64,000 bases of DNA, taken from Celeribacter arenosi. Its GTDB lineage: Bacteria > Pseudomonadota > Alphaproteobacteria > Rhodobacterales > Rhodobacteraceae. A program made the translations under genes and the position numbers. How positions within the stretch are numbered: the first letter of the stretch is position 1; each line of letters starts with the position of its first letter. The stretch is from NCBI RefSeq assembly GCF_039539485.1, contig NZ_BAABDF010000007.1:1116001-1180000 (forward strand), written 5' to 3'. Below are positions 46,390 through 55,436 of this stretch, piece by piece. A model generated the notes under the pieces. It was not told the origin of the DNA and searched no databases. It was given only the letters and a program-made list of their open reading frames with translations.

Positions 46390-46833
46390 ATGCCAACAGG
46401 CCCTAAACTCGTAGCCGCCCTTTGGTTCGCCCTGTTGGGGTGGTTCGCCGCCGAATTGGTCAAACCCTATCTGCCCGACGGCACCCAAGTCAGAAACATG
46501 TCCCTGATTGCAGCCGGATTTGGCGGTCTGGTCGGATGGGTGTTTATGGGACGTCGCGCGGGTGACACCATTCAGGCCGCTTATGCCTATGGCCTGTCTT
46601 CATCTGTGCTCCTGTCCTTTTGGACGATTGGCTATTTTGCTCTCGAGACCATGCTGAAACGCGCCCTCGACAAACGCTACAATGGCGCGGTCGAAGCACT
46701 CTTGGGGATGATCGACACGATGGCGGAATACGCCCTCTATGTCGTCGCGCGGCCCGACGTGGCTATCACGCTGGTCATCGGCGGGTTGTTTGGCGGATGG
46801 CTGACCGAGAAAGCCGCTGACCGTTGGGCATGA
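46390..46833 (+). CDS. trgA: TrgA, tellurite-resistance membrane protein
   Basis: A 147-aa protein with about four transmembrane helices. It resembles TrgA of Rhodobacter, where trgA and trgB with cysK give tellurite resistance. Begins MPTGPKLVAALWFALLGWF and has the repeated TIGYFALETMLKRALDKRYNG segment. It overlaps trgB by 4 bp and follows cfa closely. Molecular role unknown. Confidence 0.85.
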   Translation: MPTGPKLVAALWFALLGWFAAELVKPYLPDGTQVRNMSLIAAGFGGLVGWVFMGRRAGDTIQAAYAYGLSSSVLLSFWTIGYFALETMLKRALDKRYNGAVEALLGMIDTMAEYALYVVARPDVAITLVIGGLFGGWLTEKAADRWA

Positions 46834-47675
46834 AGACGCCCGACCCGCTTGTGGATCGATACGGACGTGAGGTGGCCGAATTCATACGCGCCGCATTGGC
46901 GGGTGATGAGGCCTATTTAACCGAAGATTTCATCGCCTTGGCCGCGCAGGAAGTCGCGCTTTATCATGGCGAGCGGAGTGTCGATGAGGTGCGTGCCGTC
47001 CGCGCGATGATCCTGACGCGGGCATGGGCGCGCATGAGGGCAGGACGCAAACGCCCCCTGCATGGATCACGCAATCGCCACAGCCGCGATGAGATCACTG
47101 TCCAGAAACGCGACATTCCCTATTCCTATTTCTTTGCCGTCGAGGACAGCACGCTAACCCATCGCCGCTACGACGCGGGCACCACCGATGAAATGGATCG
47201 GGCGGGTTTCCTCATGGCGGATGCGGTCACCGTTCTGCCCTATGATCCGGTGCGCGACAGGGTGCTGGTGGTCGAACAGTTCCGCTATGGCACCTATGTG
47301 CGCGGCGAAGCCAGCCCGTGGATGTTAGAACCCATTGCAGGTCGCATTGATCCGGGCGAAACCCCGAATGAAACAGCGGCCCGCGAAGCGCGCGAAGAGG
47401 CGGGGCTCACCATCGGTGCGCTCCACCAAATCGCGGAATTCTACCCCTCTCCGGGGGCCGCGAGCGAACATATCACCAGCTACGTCGCGATATGTGATTT
47501 ACCCGATGGATGTGCGGGTTCCGGTGGTCTGGACGATGAACACGAAGATATCGCGGCCAGCCTCTACACCTATGACACGTTGATCGAGATGTGCGATGCG
47601 GGACAGCTCGACACCGGACCGCTCTATCTCTCCGCGCTGTGGCTGGCGCGTCATCGCGACCGCCTGCGCGCCTAG
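46830..47675 (+). CDS. trgB: TrgB, Nudix hydrolase of tellurite-resistance type
   Basis: A 281-aa protein with an N-terminal helical extension of roughly 80 residues and a Nudix domain; the Nudix box GRIDPGETPNETAAREAREEAGL near residues 170-192 has the full GX5EX7REUXEEXGU pattern. The downstream part resembles ADP-ribose pyrophosphatases. The ATG at 46830 overlaps the trgA stop. cysK is absent here. Its stop overlaps the convergent MFS gene. Confidence 0.88.
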   Translation: MKTPDPLVDRYGREVAEFIRAALAGDEAYLTEDFIALAAQEVALYHGERSVDEVRAVRAMILTRAWARMRAGRKRPLHGSRNRHSRDEITVQKRDIPYSYFFAVEDSTLTHRRYDAGTTDEMDRAGFLMADAVTVLPYDPVRDRVLVVEQFRYGTYVRGEASPWMLEPIAGRIDPGETPNETAAREAREEAGLTIGALHQIAEFYPSPGAASEHITSYVAICDLPDGCAGSGGLDDEHEDIAASLYTYDTLIEMCDAGQLDTGPLYLSALWLARHRDRLRA

Positions 47676-48883
47676 CGGTTCTTTGGCTGCATCATAAGCC
47701 AGATGAGGGCCGCCCCCGCGAGCGTCAGCAAGGGGATCATCGCGATATTCACGGCCGTCCATCCCTCCTGTGCCGATCCGCCGGAGCAGTTCATCAACCC
47801 GCCAGAGGCCAAGGACGCGACCGTCACGCCACCAAACACCAACAGGTCATTGAACCCCTGAACACGTCCCCGCTCGGAGGGTTCATGCGCAGACGTCAGC
47901 ATCGCCGTCGCCCCGATGAAGCCAAAATTCCATCCGATCCCGAGCAACACGAGGGCGATGAAAAAGTTCTCCAATTCAACCCCCATGAGACCCACAACAC
48001 CGGCCAGTCCGAGAATGACCAAACCTATTCCCATGATCCGTTCAACGCCGAATTTGGAAATCAGGAAACCGGTGAAGAACGACGGCACGAACATCGCGAG
48101 CACATGCGCAGAGACCACGTCGGCGGCCGTGTTTTTCTCAAAACCGCACCCGACAACCGCCAAGGGTGTGGAGGTCATCACGAGGTTCATCAGCGCATAG
48201 GAGACCATCGCGACAATGATCGCGACCGCAATCCGCGGGGTTTTGAGAAGCTCCATCCGGGACCGGCCAAGGCTCTCGCCAGGTTTGGCAACCGGTGGTT
48301 TGGGGATATCGAGAAAGATGAACAGGAGCGACCCGAGGACGTTGATCGCGATCACCGCCAAATAGGTCCCGAGAAAGGTGATAACCAGCATATCTGCAGT
48401 TAGCTTGACCAGCTGTGCGCCCACGATTGCCGACACCACACCGCCTGCGAGAACGTAGGAGATCGCCTTGGGCTTAAACGCCTCATCGGCCGTGTCCGTG
48501 GCCGCAAACCGGAAGAAGCCCTGCGAGGATTGATAAACGCCCGTGAAAAGACCGCCGAGCACGAAGAGCCAAAAGTTTTGTTGGATCAACGCCATGGCAC
48601 CAATAGCGGCGCCAATGGCACCGGCGCCAGCGCCGACAAAGAACCCCGCGCGTCGTCCATAGCGCTGCATGATGCCCGAAAGCGGAGTCGCCGATAGCAT
48701 CGAGCCCAAAACCGTCGCGGAAATCGGGAGGGTCGCAAAGCAGATATTGCTGGCCAGCGATTGTCCCGCCAATCCGGCGATGGTGAAAATCATCGACATC
48801 TGCGCGCCCAGAAACGCCTGTGCGGCCACGAGAATCCACACGTTGCGCCGCGCGGTGGTGCTGGGGCGAGCGATGTCGGTCAT
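47672..48883 (-). CDS. MFS transporter
   Basis: A 403-aa twelve-helix major facilitator protein. Motif A is weak (GIMQRYGRRAGFFVGA), and helix four carries FTGVYQSSQGFFRF. Substrate unknown; GGAG lies 6 nt upstream of ATG 48883. It overlaps the trgB stop by 4 bp, in convergent orientation. Confidence 0.85.
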   Translation of the reverse strand: MTDIARPSTTARRNVWILVAAQAFLGAQMSMIFTIAGLAGQSLASNICFATLPISATVLGSMLSATPLSGIMQRYGRRAGFFVGAGAGAIGAAIGAMALIQQNFWLFVLGGLFTGVYQSSQGFFRFAATDTADEAFKPKAISYVLAGGVVSAIVGAQLVKLTADMLVITFLGTYLAVIAINVLGSLLFIFLDIPKPPVAKPGESLGRSRMELLKTPRIAVAIIVAMVSYALMNLVMTSTPLAVVGCGFEKNTAADVVSAHVLAMFVPSFFTGFLISKFGVERIMGIGLVILGLAGVVGLMGVELENFFIALVLLGIGWNFGFIGATAMLTSAHEPSERGRVQGFNDLLVFGGVTVASLASGGLMNCSGGSAQEGWTAVNIAMIPLLTLAGAALIWLMMQPKNR

Positions 48884-48959
48884 GGACAACTCCTAAAGGT
48901 TTCGCTCACCATGTGACGTGAGGGATGGGGCGAGGAAAGTCGACAAATGGGCGCAGTCC

Positions 48960-50228
48960 TCAGATGCGATCAATCAAATGGAGAAATGACCCGCTCACGG
49001 ACCCCGCACGCAGGCCCGTTGGTCCCAGGTCACTTCCTTCGGCATCCTGGGACGCGGCAAAGGGCTGGCCTTCGGATTTCAAGGTGGTCGCATAATGGAA
49101 TTCATGCGCCTTCCATCGGCCGTGGAACGGCCCCCCGGCAACCTGAGCATCGCGATACCCGAGAGAGAGTTTGCGTTGGGCAAATGAGGTTTCAAGCCGC
49201 AGCAGCCCCGCCATTTTGTGGCGCACGCCTTGGCCATCGACCATCCCGTCGCCGAGCACCATAAAGCCACCACACTCACCATAGACCGCCCGCCGCGCGG
49301 CCGCTTCGCGCAGTGCCTGGAGAAAATGATGGTTGTTTGCGATCCGGCCCGCATGGAGTTCGGGATAGCCACCGGGTAGATAGATCAGATCGGCCACCGG
49401 CGTCGTGTCACCCGCCAAGGGGCTGAACAGGCGCACCTCGGCCCCCTGCGCGCGCCAGTCGGCGAGGAGATGCGGGTAGCTAAAGGCAAAAGCCGCATCT
49501 TCGGCAACGGCGATCGTCTGTGCAGGCGGCGCTGTGCGCGGATGGGCGGGCAGGGTGGTGATGTCATTGGCCAGTATGGCCACCGCGTCGAGATCAACGG
49601 TTTCTCCGACGATTTTGCCCGCACGATCCAGAAACACGTCGAGATCTTCGCGTTCTTCTGCCTGAACCAACCCCAGATGGCGCGACGGGAGCGAGAGATC
49701 GCCATTGCGGTGCAGCGCGCCGAGCACAGGAATGTCCAACGGTGCCAAGGCCGCGCGCAACATCGCCTCGTGACGGGGGCTGCCAACTTTGTTGAGGATG
49801 ATCCCACCAATGTGAACCTCGGGGTCATGGCGCGCAAAACCGGCCACGATCGCGGCCACAGATTGGGCCATACGGCTAACGTCCACCACGAGGATCACGG
49901 GAATCCCGTATAGCCGCGCGAGATCGGCAACGGCACCTTTCCCTGTTGGCGGGGCACCGTCGAACAGGCCCATAGCCCCTTCGATCAGGACCAAATCCGC
50001 GCCATGCAAAAGCGCGCTAAGACGTTTAGGTCCCATCGCCCATGCGTCCAGATTAACGCAAGGCTGACCGCAGGAATGGGCATGGAAACGCGGGTCGATA
50101 TAGTCAGGACCCGATTTGGCCCCCTGAACCCTAACGCCTCTTGCGCTCAGGGCGCGCAAAAGTCCCAATGTGACCGTCGTTTTTCCCGAACCGGAATGGG
50201 GCGCCGCAAGAATGACCCCGCGCGTCAC
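48960..50228 (-). CDS. cobB: Cobyrinate a,c-diamide synthase
   Basis: Amidates the a and c side chains of cobyrinic acid (or hydrogenobyrinate) in cobalamin synthesis, 422 aa. The N-terminal P-loop-like domain (VILAAPHSGSGKTTV) and the C-terminal class I glutaminase (YGECGGFMVLGDGM with the catalytic Cys, later EFHYATT) are intact. It overlaps the upstream cobA by 4 bp. Confidence 0.92.
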   Translation of the reverse strand: MTRGVILAAPHSGSGKTTVTLGLLRALSARGVRVQGAKSGPDYIDPRFHAHSCGQPCVNLDAWAMGPKRLSALLHGADLVLIEGAMGLFDGAPPTGKGAVADLARLYGIPVILVVDVSRMAQSVAAIVAGFARHDPEVHIGGIILNKVGSPRHEAMLRAALAPLDIPVLGALHRNGDLSLPSRHLGLVQAEEREDLDVFLDRAGKIVGETVDLDAVAILANDITTLPAHPRTAPPAQTIAVAEDAAFAFSYPHLLADWRAQGAEVRLFSPLAGDTTPVADLIYLPGGYPELHAGRIANNHHFLQALREAAARRAVYGECGGFMVLGDGMVDGQGVRHKMAGLLRLETSFAQRKLSLGYRDAQVAGGPFHGRWKAHEFHYATTLKSEGQPFAASQDAEGSDLGPTGLRAGSVSGSFLHLIDRI

Positions 50229-51085
50229 GTAGTGACCTCATCAGGGCGACCGCGGCCGAGGGGATCAAGATTGCGGGGGGCTTCGCCGCGCATCAGCGCC
50301 TGCCAATCGAGAACCTGCCGCATGAGAACCGCACGCCCGACACAGATAATGGCGGGCGGCCCCATTTCTGTCTGCGCAATATCATCAAGCATTTCCCCAA
50401 GCGTGGTTTCGAGGACCTTTTGGGTCGCCAATGTGGCTTGGCTGACGATGGCGACCGGTTCGCCTGCAGGTCGGCCAGCTGCCATGAGGGCGTCGCGGAT
50501 CTGGGGGGCGTGGGCCATCCCCATATAGATAACGATCACTCCCGAAGCCTTTGAAATAGCGTCCCAATCCAGAGTGGTCGGTGTTTCGCCTTTTTGATCG
50601 TGGCCGGTCACGAATGTCACGGCTTGGTTGACGTCGCGATGGGTGACGGGGATGCCTGCATAGGCGAGGCCGCCGATACCGGCCGAAATTCCCGGCACGA
50701 TGCGGACCGGTATATTGTGCTGGATAAGGGTCTGTGCCTCTTCGCCGCCACGCCCGAAAACAAACGGATCACCGCCCTTGAGCCGCAACACGCGTTTGCC
50801 CTGCTTGGCCAGATCAACAAGACGCAGCGAGATATCGGCCTGCTTGGCCGAGGGTTTCCCCCCGCGTTTGCCGGCATAGATTTTCTCGGCGTCCGCGCGT
50901 GCCCAGTCGAGGATTCCCTCGCCCACAAGGGCGTCATAGACGATCACATCAGCCTGACGTAGCGCGTTCAATCCATGCAACGTCAATAGGCCCGGATCAC
51001 CGGGCCCGGCTCCGCATAGCCAAACCCATCCGGGTTCCATCGAAGGCCAGTCGTGATCGGGAAAGAAAGGGTTCGATTCGCTCAT
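50225..51085 (-). CDS. cobA: Uroporphyrinogen-III C-methyltransferase
   Basis: SAM-dependent methylation of uroporphyrinogen III to precorrin-2, 286 aa. The GAGPGDPGLLTLHGL and VIYMGMAHAP motifs and KGGDPFVFGRGGEE are hallmarks. It starts 45 bp from the divergent cbiD and is the first gene of a cobA-cobB unit. Confidence 0.93.
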   Translation of the reverse strand: MSESNPFFPDHDWPSMEPGWVWLCGAGPGDPGLLTLHGLNALRQADVIVYDALVGEGILDWARADAEKIYAGKRGGKPSAKQADISLRLVDLAKQGKRVLRLKGGDPFVFGRGGEEAQTLIQHNIPVRIVPGISAGIGGLAYAGIPVTHRDVNQAVTFVTGHDQKGETPTTLDWDAISKASGVIVIYMGMAHAPQIRDALMAAGRPAGEPVAIVSQATLATQKVLETTLGEMLDDIAQTEMGPPAIICVGRAVLMRQVLDWQALMRGEAPRNLDPLGRGRPDEVTT

Positions 51086-51130
51086 ACCGGATTTATGACC
51101 AATGCAACGCGGCGGGGGAAGGCACGAGCG

Positions 51131-52219
51131 ATGAAAAACCCCGTGGCGCTCCGTCGCGCGCCTTCTATAGTTGCGCCGATGGAAGAGACCCCGAAACTCA
51201 GACGCGGCTGGACAACCGGCGCCTGCGCAACCGCTGCGACCCGTGCGGCACTTCACGCCCTGTGGGGTGAGGGGTTTCCACAGTCCGTGCGCATCACCCT
51301 GCCCAAAGGCGAACGTCCGGTGTTTTCTCTGTCGCATCGCGCCGAGGGCGCAGGATGGGCCGAAGCGGGGATCATCAAGGATGCAGGCGACGACCCCGAC
51401 GTGACCCATGGCGCCGAAATCCGCGTGCGCGTGCGTGCCTCGCACGGAGGCGTGACCTTCAAGGCGGGCGAGGGTGTCGGCACGGTGACTAAGGCTGGAT
51501 TACCGATCCCCGTAGGCGAACCGGCGATCAATCCGGTTCCCCGACAGATGATGATCGCACAGGTCGAAGAAATGGCCGCGCGCCTCGGTCAATCTGGCGA
51601 TATCGAAATCACGGTGAGCATTCCTGGTGGCGCAGAGATCGCCCAAAAGACATGGAACCCGAGGTTGGGGATCAAGGGCGGCCTATCCGTCCTCGGCACA
51701 ACTGGCATCGTTCGTCCGTTCTCTTGTGCAGCATGGATCGCCTCGATCCACCGCGGTATCGACGTGGCGCGCGCAGAGGGATTGACCCATGTCGCGGGAT
51801 GCACGGGCGCGACGTCAGAAAAGGCGGTGCGCGCCCGCTACGACCTGCCTGAGGGCGCTATGTTGGATATGGGTGATTTCGTGGGGGGGATGTTGAAATA
51901 CCTCGCCAAACACCCCGTCGAGCGCGTCACGATCGGGGGCGGTATCGGCAAGATTGCAAAGCTCGCGCAAGGCGAAGTCGATTTGCATTCCAAACGCTCT
52001 CAGGTTGATTTTGGATACTGGGCAGACGCACTCGGGGACCCGAACCTTGCGCAATCCAACACGGCGTTGGAAATCTACGAACAAAAGGGGGCTGACTTTT
52101 CCACTCTGGTTGCACAAAAAGCGCTGGAAACGGTTGAGGCGCGCTTTGGTGGGCACGGGATTGCCTATGACATCGTCGTGATTGACCGCAGTGGAACCGT
52201 CATCGGGAGAGCGGGATGA
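51131..52219 (+). CDS. cbiD: Cobalt-precorrin-5B C1-methyltransferase
   Basis: CbiD is the C1-methylase and deacetylase substitute of the anaerobic-type pathway, 362 aa. LRRGWTTGACATAATRAAL at the start, the CAAWIASIHRG and VAGCTGATSEKAV motifs, and VTIGGGIGKIAKLAQGEVDLHS are typical. ATG 51131 has AAGG 8 nt upstream; an alternative ATG at 51179 would trim 16 residues. Overlaps cobK by 4 bp. Confidence 0.92.
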   Translation: MKNPVALRRAPSIVAPMEETPKLRRGWTTGACATAATRAALHALWGEGFPQSVRITLPKGERPVFSLSHRAEGAGWAEAGIIKDAGDDPDVTHGAEIRVRVRASHGGVTFKAGEGVGTVTKAGLPIPVGEPAINPVPRQMMIAQVEEMAARLGQSGDIEITVSIPGGAEIAQKTWNPRLGIKGGLSVLGTTGIVRPFSCAAWIASIHRGIDVARAEGLTHVAGCTGATSEKAVRARYDLPEGAMLDMGDFVGGMLKYLAKHPVERVTIGGGIGKIAKLAQGEVDLHSKRSQVDFGYWADALGDPNLAQSNTALEIYEQKGADFSTLVAQKALETVEARFGGHGIAYDIVVIDRSGTVIGRAG

Positions 52220-52944
52220 TCCTTTTGCTTGCGGGCACGAAAGAAGCCCGAAATCTGGCCGGTTATCTGGCTCAGGCGGGGATCGATTGCATCGCCTCTC
52301 TGGCGGGCGTGACCCAATCCCCCTACGAATACCCCCTCGAAACCCGCTCGGGCGGGTTCGGTGGGGAGGAGGGGTTTCTCTCCTTTCTAGCCGCGAAAAA
52401 AATTAGCGCAGTCATTGACGCCACGCACCCTTTCGCAACGCAGATAACCGAGCGGACCGCCAGATTATGCGCCGAGCGCGCCATTCCCTACCTGCGCTAT
52501 GAACGACCCGAATGGCGGTCGCGCCACGGGGATGCATGGCACGAAGTTGCTAGTATTGAGGATCTCGCCGCGATCATCCCAGTGGGCGCACGTGCGTTTG
52601 TCGCGACGGGAAAACAGACCTTGGACGCCTATGCACTGTTGGGTGATCGCACTCTTTTCTGCCGCGTGATCGATCCGCCGTCTGAACCCTTCCCCTATCC
52701 GCAAGGCGGCTACATCGTGGCACGTCCGCCCTTTACAGAGGCCAGCGAGCGCGCGTTGTTCGAAGAGGTGAAACCCGACTGGCTGGTCGTCAAAAACGCC
52801 GGCGGCGCATCGGGGCGGGCCAAACTGGATGCCGCGCGCGCGCTCGGGATATCGGTCGCCATGATCGCACGACCGGCCCCGCTCGACGGGATTGAACGTC
52901 GTGAACAGGTGCTCGACGCGTTGGAATGGGCAGAGGCACTTTGA
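52216..52944 (+). CDS. cobK: Precorrin-6A reductase
   Basis: NADPH-dependent reductase of the corrin ring, 242 aa. LLLAGTKEARNLAGYLA at the N-terminus, VIDATHPFATQI, and KNAGGASGRAKLDAARAL with SVAMIARP are family motifs. It continues directly from cbiD and runs into the glycosylase gene. Confidence 0.92.
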   Translation: MILLLAGTKEARNLAGYLAQAGIDCIASLAGVTQSPYEYPLETRSGGFGGEEGFLSFLAAKKISAVIDATHPFATQITERTARLCAERAIPYLRYERPEWRSRHGDAWHEVASIEDLAAIIPVGARAFVATGKQTLDAYALLGDRTLFCRVIDPPSEPFPYPQGGYIVARPPFTEASERALFEEVKPDWLVVKNAGGASGRAKLDAARALGISVAMIARPAPLDGIERREQVLDALEWAEAL

Positions 52945-53564
52945 GGATCATTGAAACACCCGATTGTGTGGCCGAGGGTGCGCAGTACCTCGCGGATATC
53001 GAACCGCGATTTGCGCATGCGCTGGCACAGACTGGCCCCTTGCCGCTGCGCCGCAAAAAGGACGGGTTCGACCAGCTCCTCTCCGCCATTGTCAGCCAAC
53101 AGGTTTCTGTGGCCGCCGGATCTGCAATCTGGAACCGGCTAAAGTCGGCCAAACTGACAGGTCCGCGCAAAGTCCAATGGGCCAGCGAAGAGGACCTGCG
53201 CGCCTGCGGGCTGTCGCGCCAGAAAATACGTTACGCCAAGGCATTGGCGGACGCGCGCATCGATTTTGCCGCTCTGCGCGAGGCATCAACCCAAGAGGTG
53301 ATAGACACCCTGACGGTTGTTCCCGGAATCGGGGTTTGGACGGCGGAAATCTACGCCATGTTTTCGCTCGGACACGCCGATGTCTTTGCACCGGGTGATC
53401 TGGCACTACAGGAATCGGCACGCATGCTGTTCGATTTGCCGGAACGACCAAAGGATCGCGCCCTTCGTGAAATGTCCCAAGAGTGGTCGCCATGGCGGGC
53501 AGTTGCGGCGCGGTTGCTATGGGCCTACTACCATGTCGAGAAACAACGTGAAGGGATCAGGTAA
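52926..53564 (+). CDS. DNA-3-methyladenine glycosylase (AlkA/HhH-GPD)
   Basis: Base-excision glycosylase, 212 aa, of the HhH-GPD superfamily. The hairpin VVPGIGVWTAEIYAMFSLG is followed by the catalytic Asp at residue 158 (FAPGDLAL). The alkylated-base specificity is inferred. ATG 52926 overlaps cobK by 19 bp; a TTG at 52941 is an alternative start. Confidence 0.85.
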   Translation: MGRGTLRIIETPDCVAEGAQYLADIEPRFAHALAQTGPLPLRRKKDGFDQLLSAIVSQQVSVAAGSAIWNRLKSAKLTGPRKVQWASEEDLRACGLSRQKIRYAKALADARIDFAALREASTQEVIDTLTVVPGIGVWTAEIYAMFSLGHADVFAPGDLALQESARMLFDLPERPKDRALREMSQEWSPWRAVAARLLWAYYHVEKQREGIR

Positions 53565-54241
53565 TGGGCCAATTGGTGAACCACACACGCGATAGTCTTT
53601 CGGGACGCACCGGTTCGATTGTTGTCTTCCTGCATGGTTACGGCGCGGACGGCAAAGACCTGCTGGGGCTGGCCGATCCGCTCGCCGAGCACCTTCCTGA
53701 CACCGTCTTTTGCGCACCCGATGCGCCAGAGCGCTGCATCGGCAATCCGATGGGGTTCCAATGGTTCCCGATTCCCTGGATCGACGAATCCTCGGAGGAA
53801 GAATCACGCGCGGGCATGTTGCGCGCCGTTGACGAGTTGAACGACTATCTCGACGAACTTTTGGTCGATCACGGTATTGAACCCGACCAATTGGCGCTCT
53901 TTGGGTTTTCCCAAGGCACCATGATGGCGCTTCAGGTTGCCCCGCGCCGCGAAGATCCTGTGTCCTGTGTCGTGGGCTTTTCGGGACGTCTTTTGGAGCC
54001 TGAAATGTTGGAAGACGAAGTGCGGGTCAAAATGCCTGTGCTCCTGGTTCACGGTGACAGCGACGATGTTGTTCCGCCCCAAGCGCTACAGGAAGCAGGG
54101 CAGGCGCTCCAAGCAGCCGGTTTTGAAACCTATGCCCATGTGATGCGCGATACCAGCCACGGTATTTCCCCCGATGGCCTCTCGGTCGCCTTGGCGTTTT
54201 TGCGTGAAAAGCTGGGCTACGATACCCGGAACGGCGAATAA
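53564..54241 (+). CDS. Alpha/beta hydrolase, carboxylesterase/phospholipase YpfH-like
   Basis: A 225-aa serine hydrolase with nucleophile in LFGFSQGTMMAL, Asp in GDSDDVVPP and His in DTSHGISPDG. The substrate is unknown; family members are small-chain carboxylesterases. It overlaps the previous stop (TAATG). Confidence 0.85.
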   Translation: MGQLVNHTRDSLSGRTGSIVVFLHGYGADGKDLLGLADPLAEHLPDTVFCAPDAPERCIGNPMGFQWFPIPWIDESSEEESRAGMLRAVDELNDYLDELLVDHGIEPDQLALFGFSQGTMMALQVAPRREDPVSCVVGFSGRLLEPEMLEDEVRVKMPVLLVHGDSDDVVPPQALQEAGQALQAAGFETYAHVMRDTSHGISPDGLSVALAFLREKLGYDTRNGE

Positions 54242-54253
54242 TCGCCGCTTTTT
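54232..54253 (+). terminator. Rho-independent terminator of the esterase gene
   Basis: CGGCGA / TCGCCG around ATAA and then CTTTTT. The stem overlaps the gene's stop codon. It ends the cbiD-cobK-glycosylase-esterase run. Confidence 0.85.
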
Positions 54254-54361
54254 ACCCCGAATGTAGCGTAAAAGCGGGTTTTTGCGGCTCTGCCGCGAGG
54301 CTCCCCTTGACCCTGCCGTTTTCACTGATACATCCTTAGAGTGTAAGTAGGGAGATAGCTC

Positions 54362-54490
54362 ATGAACACCATCTTGATGACCGTGATCGCATTTGTTGCA
54401 GTCGGCGCAGTGGTTGCAAATGTCCTTTCCCTATCGCATCAGCCACGTGCAATCCGCGTCCGTGTTGAGGACCGCAAGCGCCGGTTCTAA
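54362..54490 (+). CDS. Small membrane peptide (42 aa)
   Basis: A 42-codon frame with a single hydrophobic helix (ILMTVIAFVAVGAVVANVL) followed by a basic tail (VEDRKRRF), giving a Type I-like one-pass peptide. GGGAG lies 8 nt before the ATG. Its position between a terminator and the HNH gene suggests a separate unit. Not assigned to a named family. Confidence 0.65.
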   Translation: MNTILMTVIAFVAVGAVVANVLSLSHQPRAIRVRVEDRKRRF

Positions 54491-54793
54491 GGCTGCTCCT
54501 GTGCAGTGCTTTCATTCATGGCAGTGCGAGCGCGGCTGCGATTTCCCCTGAGTTTCCATTGAGCGTGCGACCCGTCTATGGGTTCGTGAATTGTGCGCAT
54601 TTCGGTTGAACCGTATCGCGTTTGCCGAAAAATGCGTCACTGAGATGTTACGGAGCGCGTGTAACTCTCTGCCTATAGAACACATAGATGCAGGGGCTTG
54701 CCACATTGGTGCCCCGATATATAGTGGAACTATCTGAGGGCGGGCTGGCCCGTCCTTCGACCGAGAGGTATGTAAGGCGGGAGCGTCGCGCGG
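54491..54793 (+). other. Gene-free leader with three hairpins ahead of the HNH gene
   Basis: About 300 bp without an ORF. It has GTTAC-9nt-GTAAC at 54647-54665 and three short stems: GGGGC...GCCCC (54693-54715), ATAGT-GGA-ACTAT (54721-54733) and GGGCGGGC-TG-GCCCGTCC (54738-54755). They may form a structured leader or a small RNA; no known family recognised. Confidence 0.35.
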
Positions 54794-55381
54794 ATGATGG
54801 ACGGCGATTTTAGAACTCATTTTGTACGTGAACCGAATGCGGGAAAATCAAATCCGGCGTTGGTTCTGAATGCGGATTATCGACCGCTTTCCTACTACCC
54901 GCTATCGCTGTGGCCTTGGCAGGAGGCGATAAAGGCGGTGTTCCTCGATAGGGTGGATATCGTCGCTGAATACGACGACTTCGTGCACAGTCCGAGTTGC
55001 AAGATCAGGATCCCCTCGGTCGTCGTCCTGAAAGATTATGTGAAACCTCAAAAGCGCGTGGCCTTCACGCGCTTTAATTTGTTTTTACGGGACGAATTCT
55101 GTTGCCAGTATTGCGGATCGAAGGGCGATTTGACCTTTGATCACGTGATCCCGCGCGCGCGTGGCGGCATCACGTCTTGGGAAAATGTGGTGGCGGCCTG
55201 CTCGCGCTGCAATCTCAAGAAGGGGTCAAAATCACTCCGGCAGGTTGGGATGACACTACGCAAACCGCCGCGACCACCAGCCGCGGAAGAGTTGCGCAAT
55301 CTGGGCCGCAGATTTCCACCCAACCACCTGCATGAAAGCTGGATGGACTACCTGTATTGGGACAGTGTTCTCGAGGCGTAG
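54794..55381 (+). CDS. HNH endonuclease
   Basis: A 195-aa protein with the HNH domain CCQYCGSKGDLTFDHVIPRARGG and a second CSRCNLKKGS zinc pair, so the core residues His and Asn are intact. The N-terminal part resembles the small HNH endonucleases found singly in alphaproteobacteria. It is not next to a methylase, so a restriction role is unsupported. ATG 54794 or 54797 (two ATGs in tandem). Confidence 0.85.
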   Translation: MMDGDFRTHFVREPNAGKSNPALVLNADYRPLSYYPLSLWPWQEAIKAVFLDRVDIVAEYDDFVHSPSCKIRIPSVVVLKDYVKPQKRVAFTRFNLFLRDEFCCQYCGSKGDLTFDHVIPRARGGITSWENVVAACSRCNLKKGSKSLRQVGMTLRKPPRPPAAEELRNLGRRFPPNHLHESWMDYLYWDSVLEA

Positions 55382-55436
55382 TTTGGGAGTAATAGTCGAG
55401 CGTAGTGAATGAGTTACGAGCTGTAATTAATCCAAT

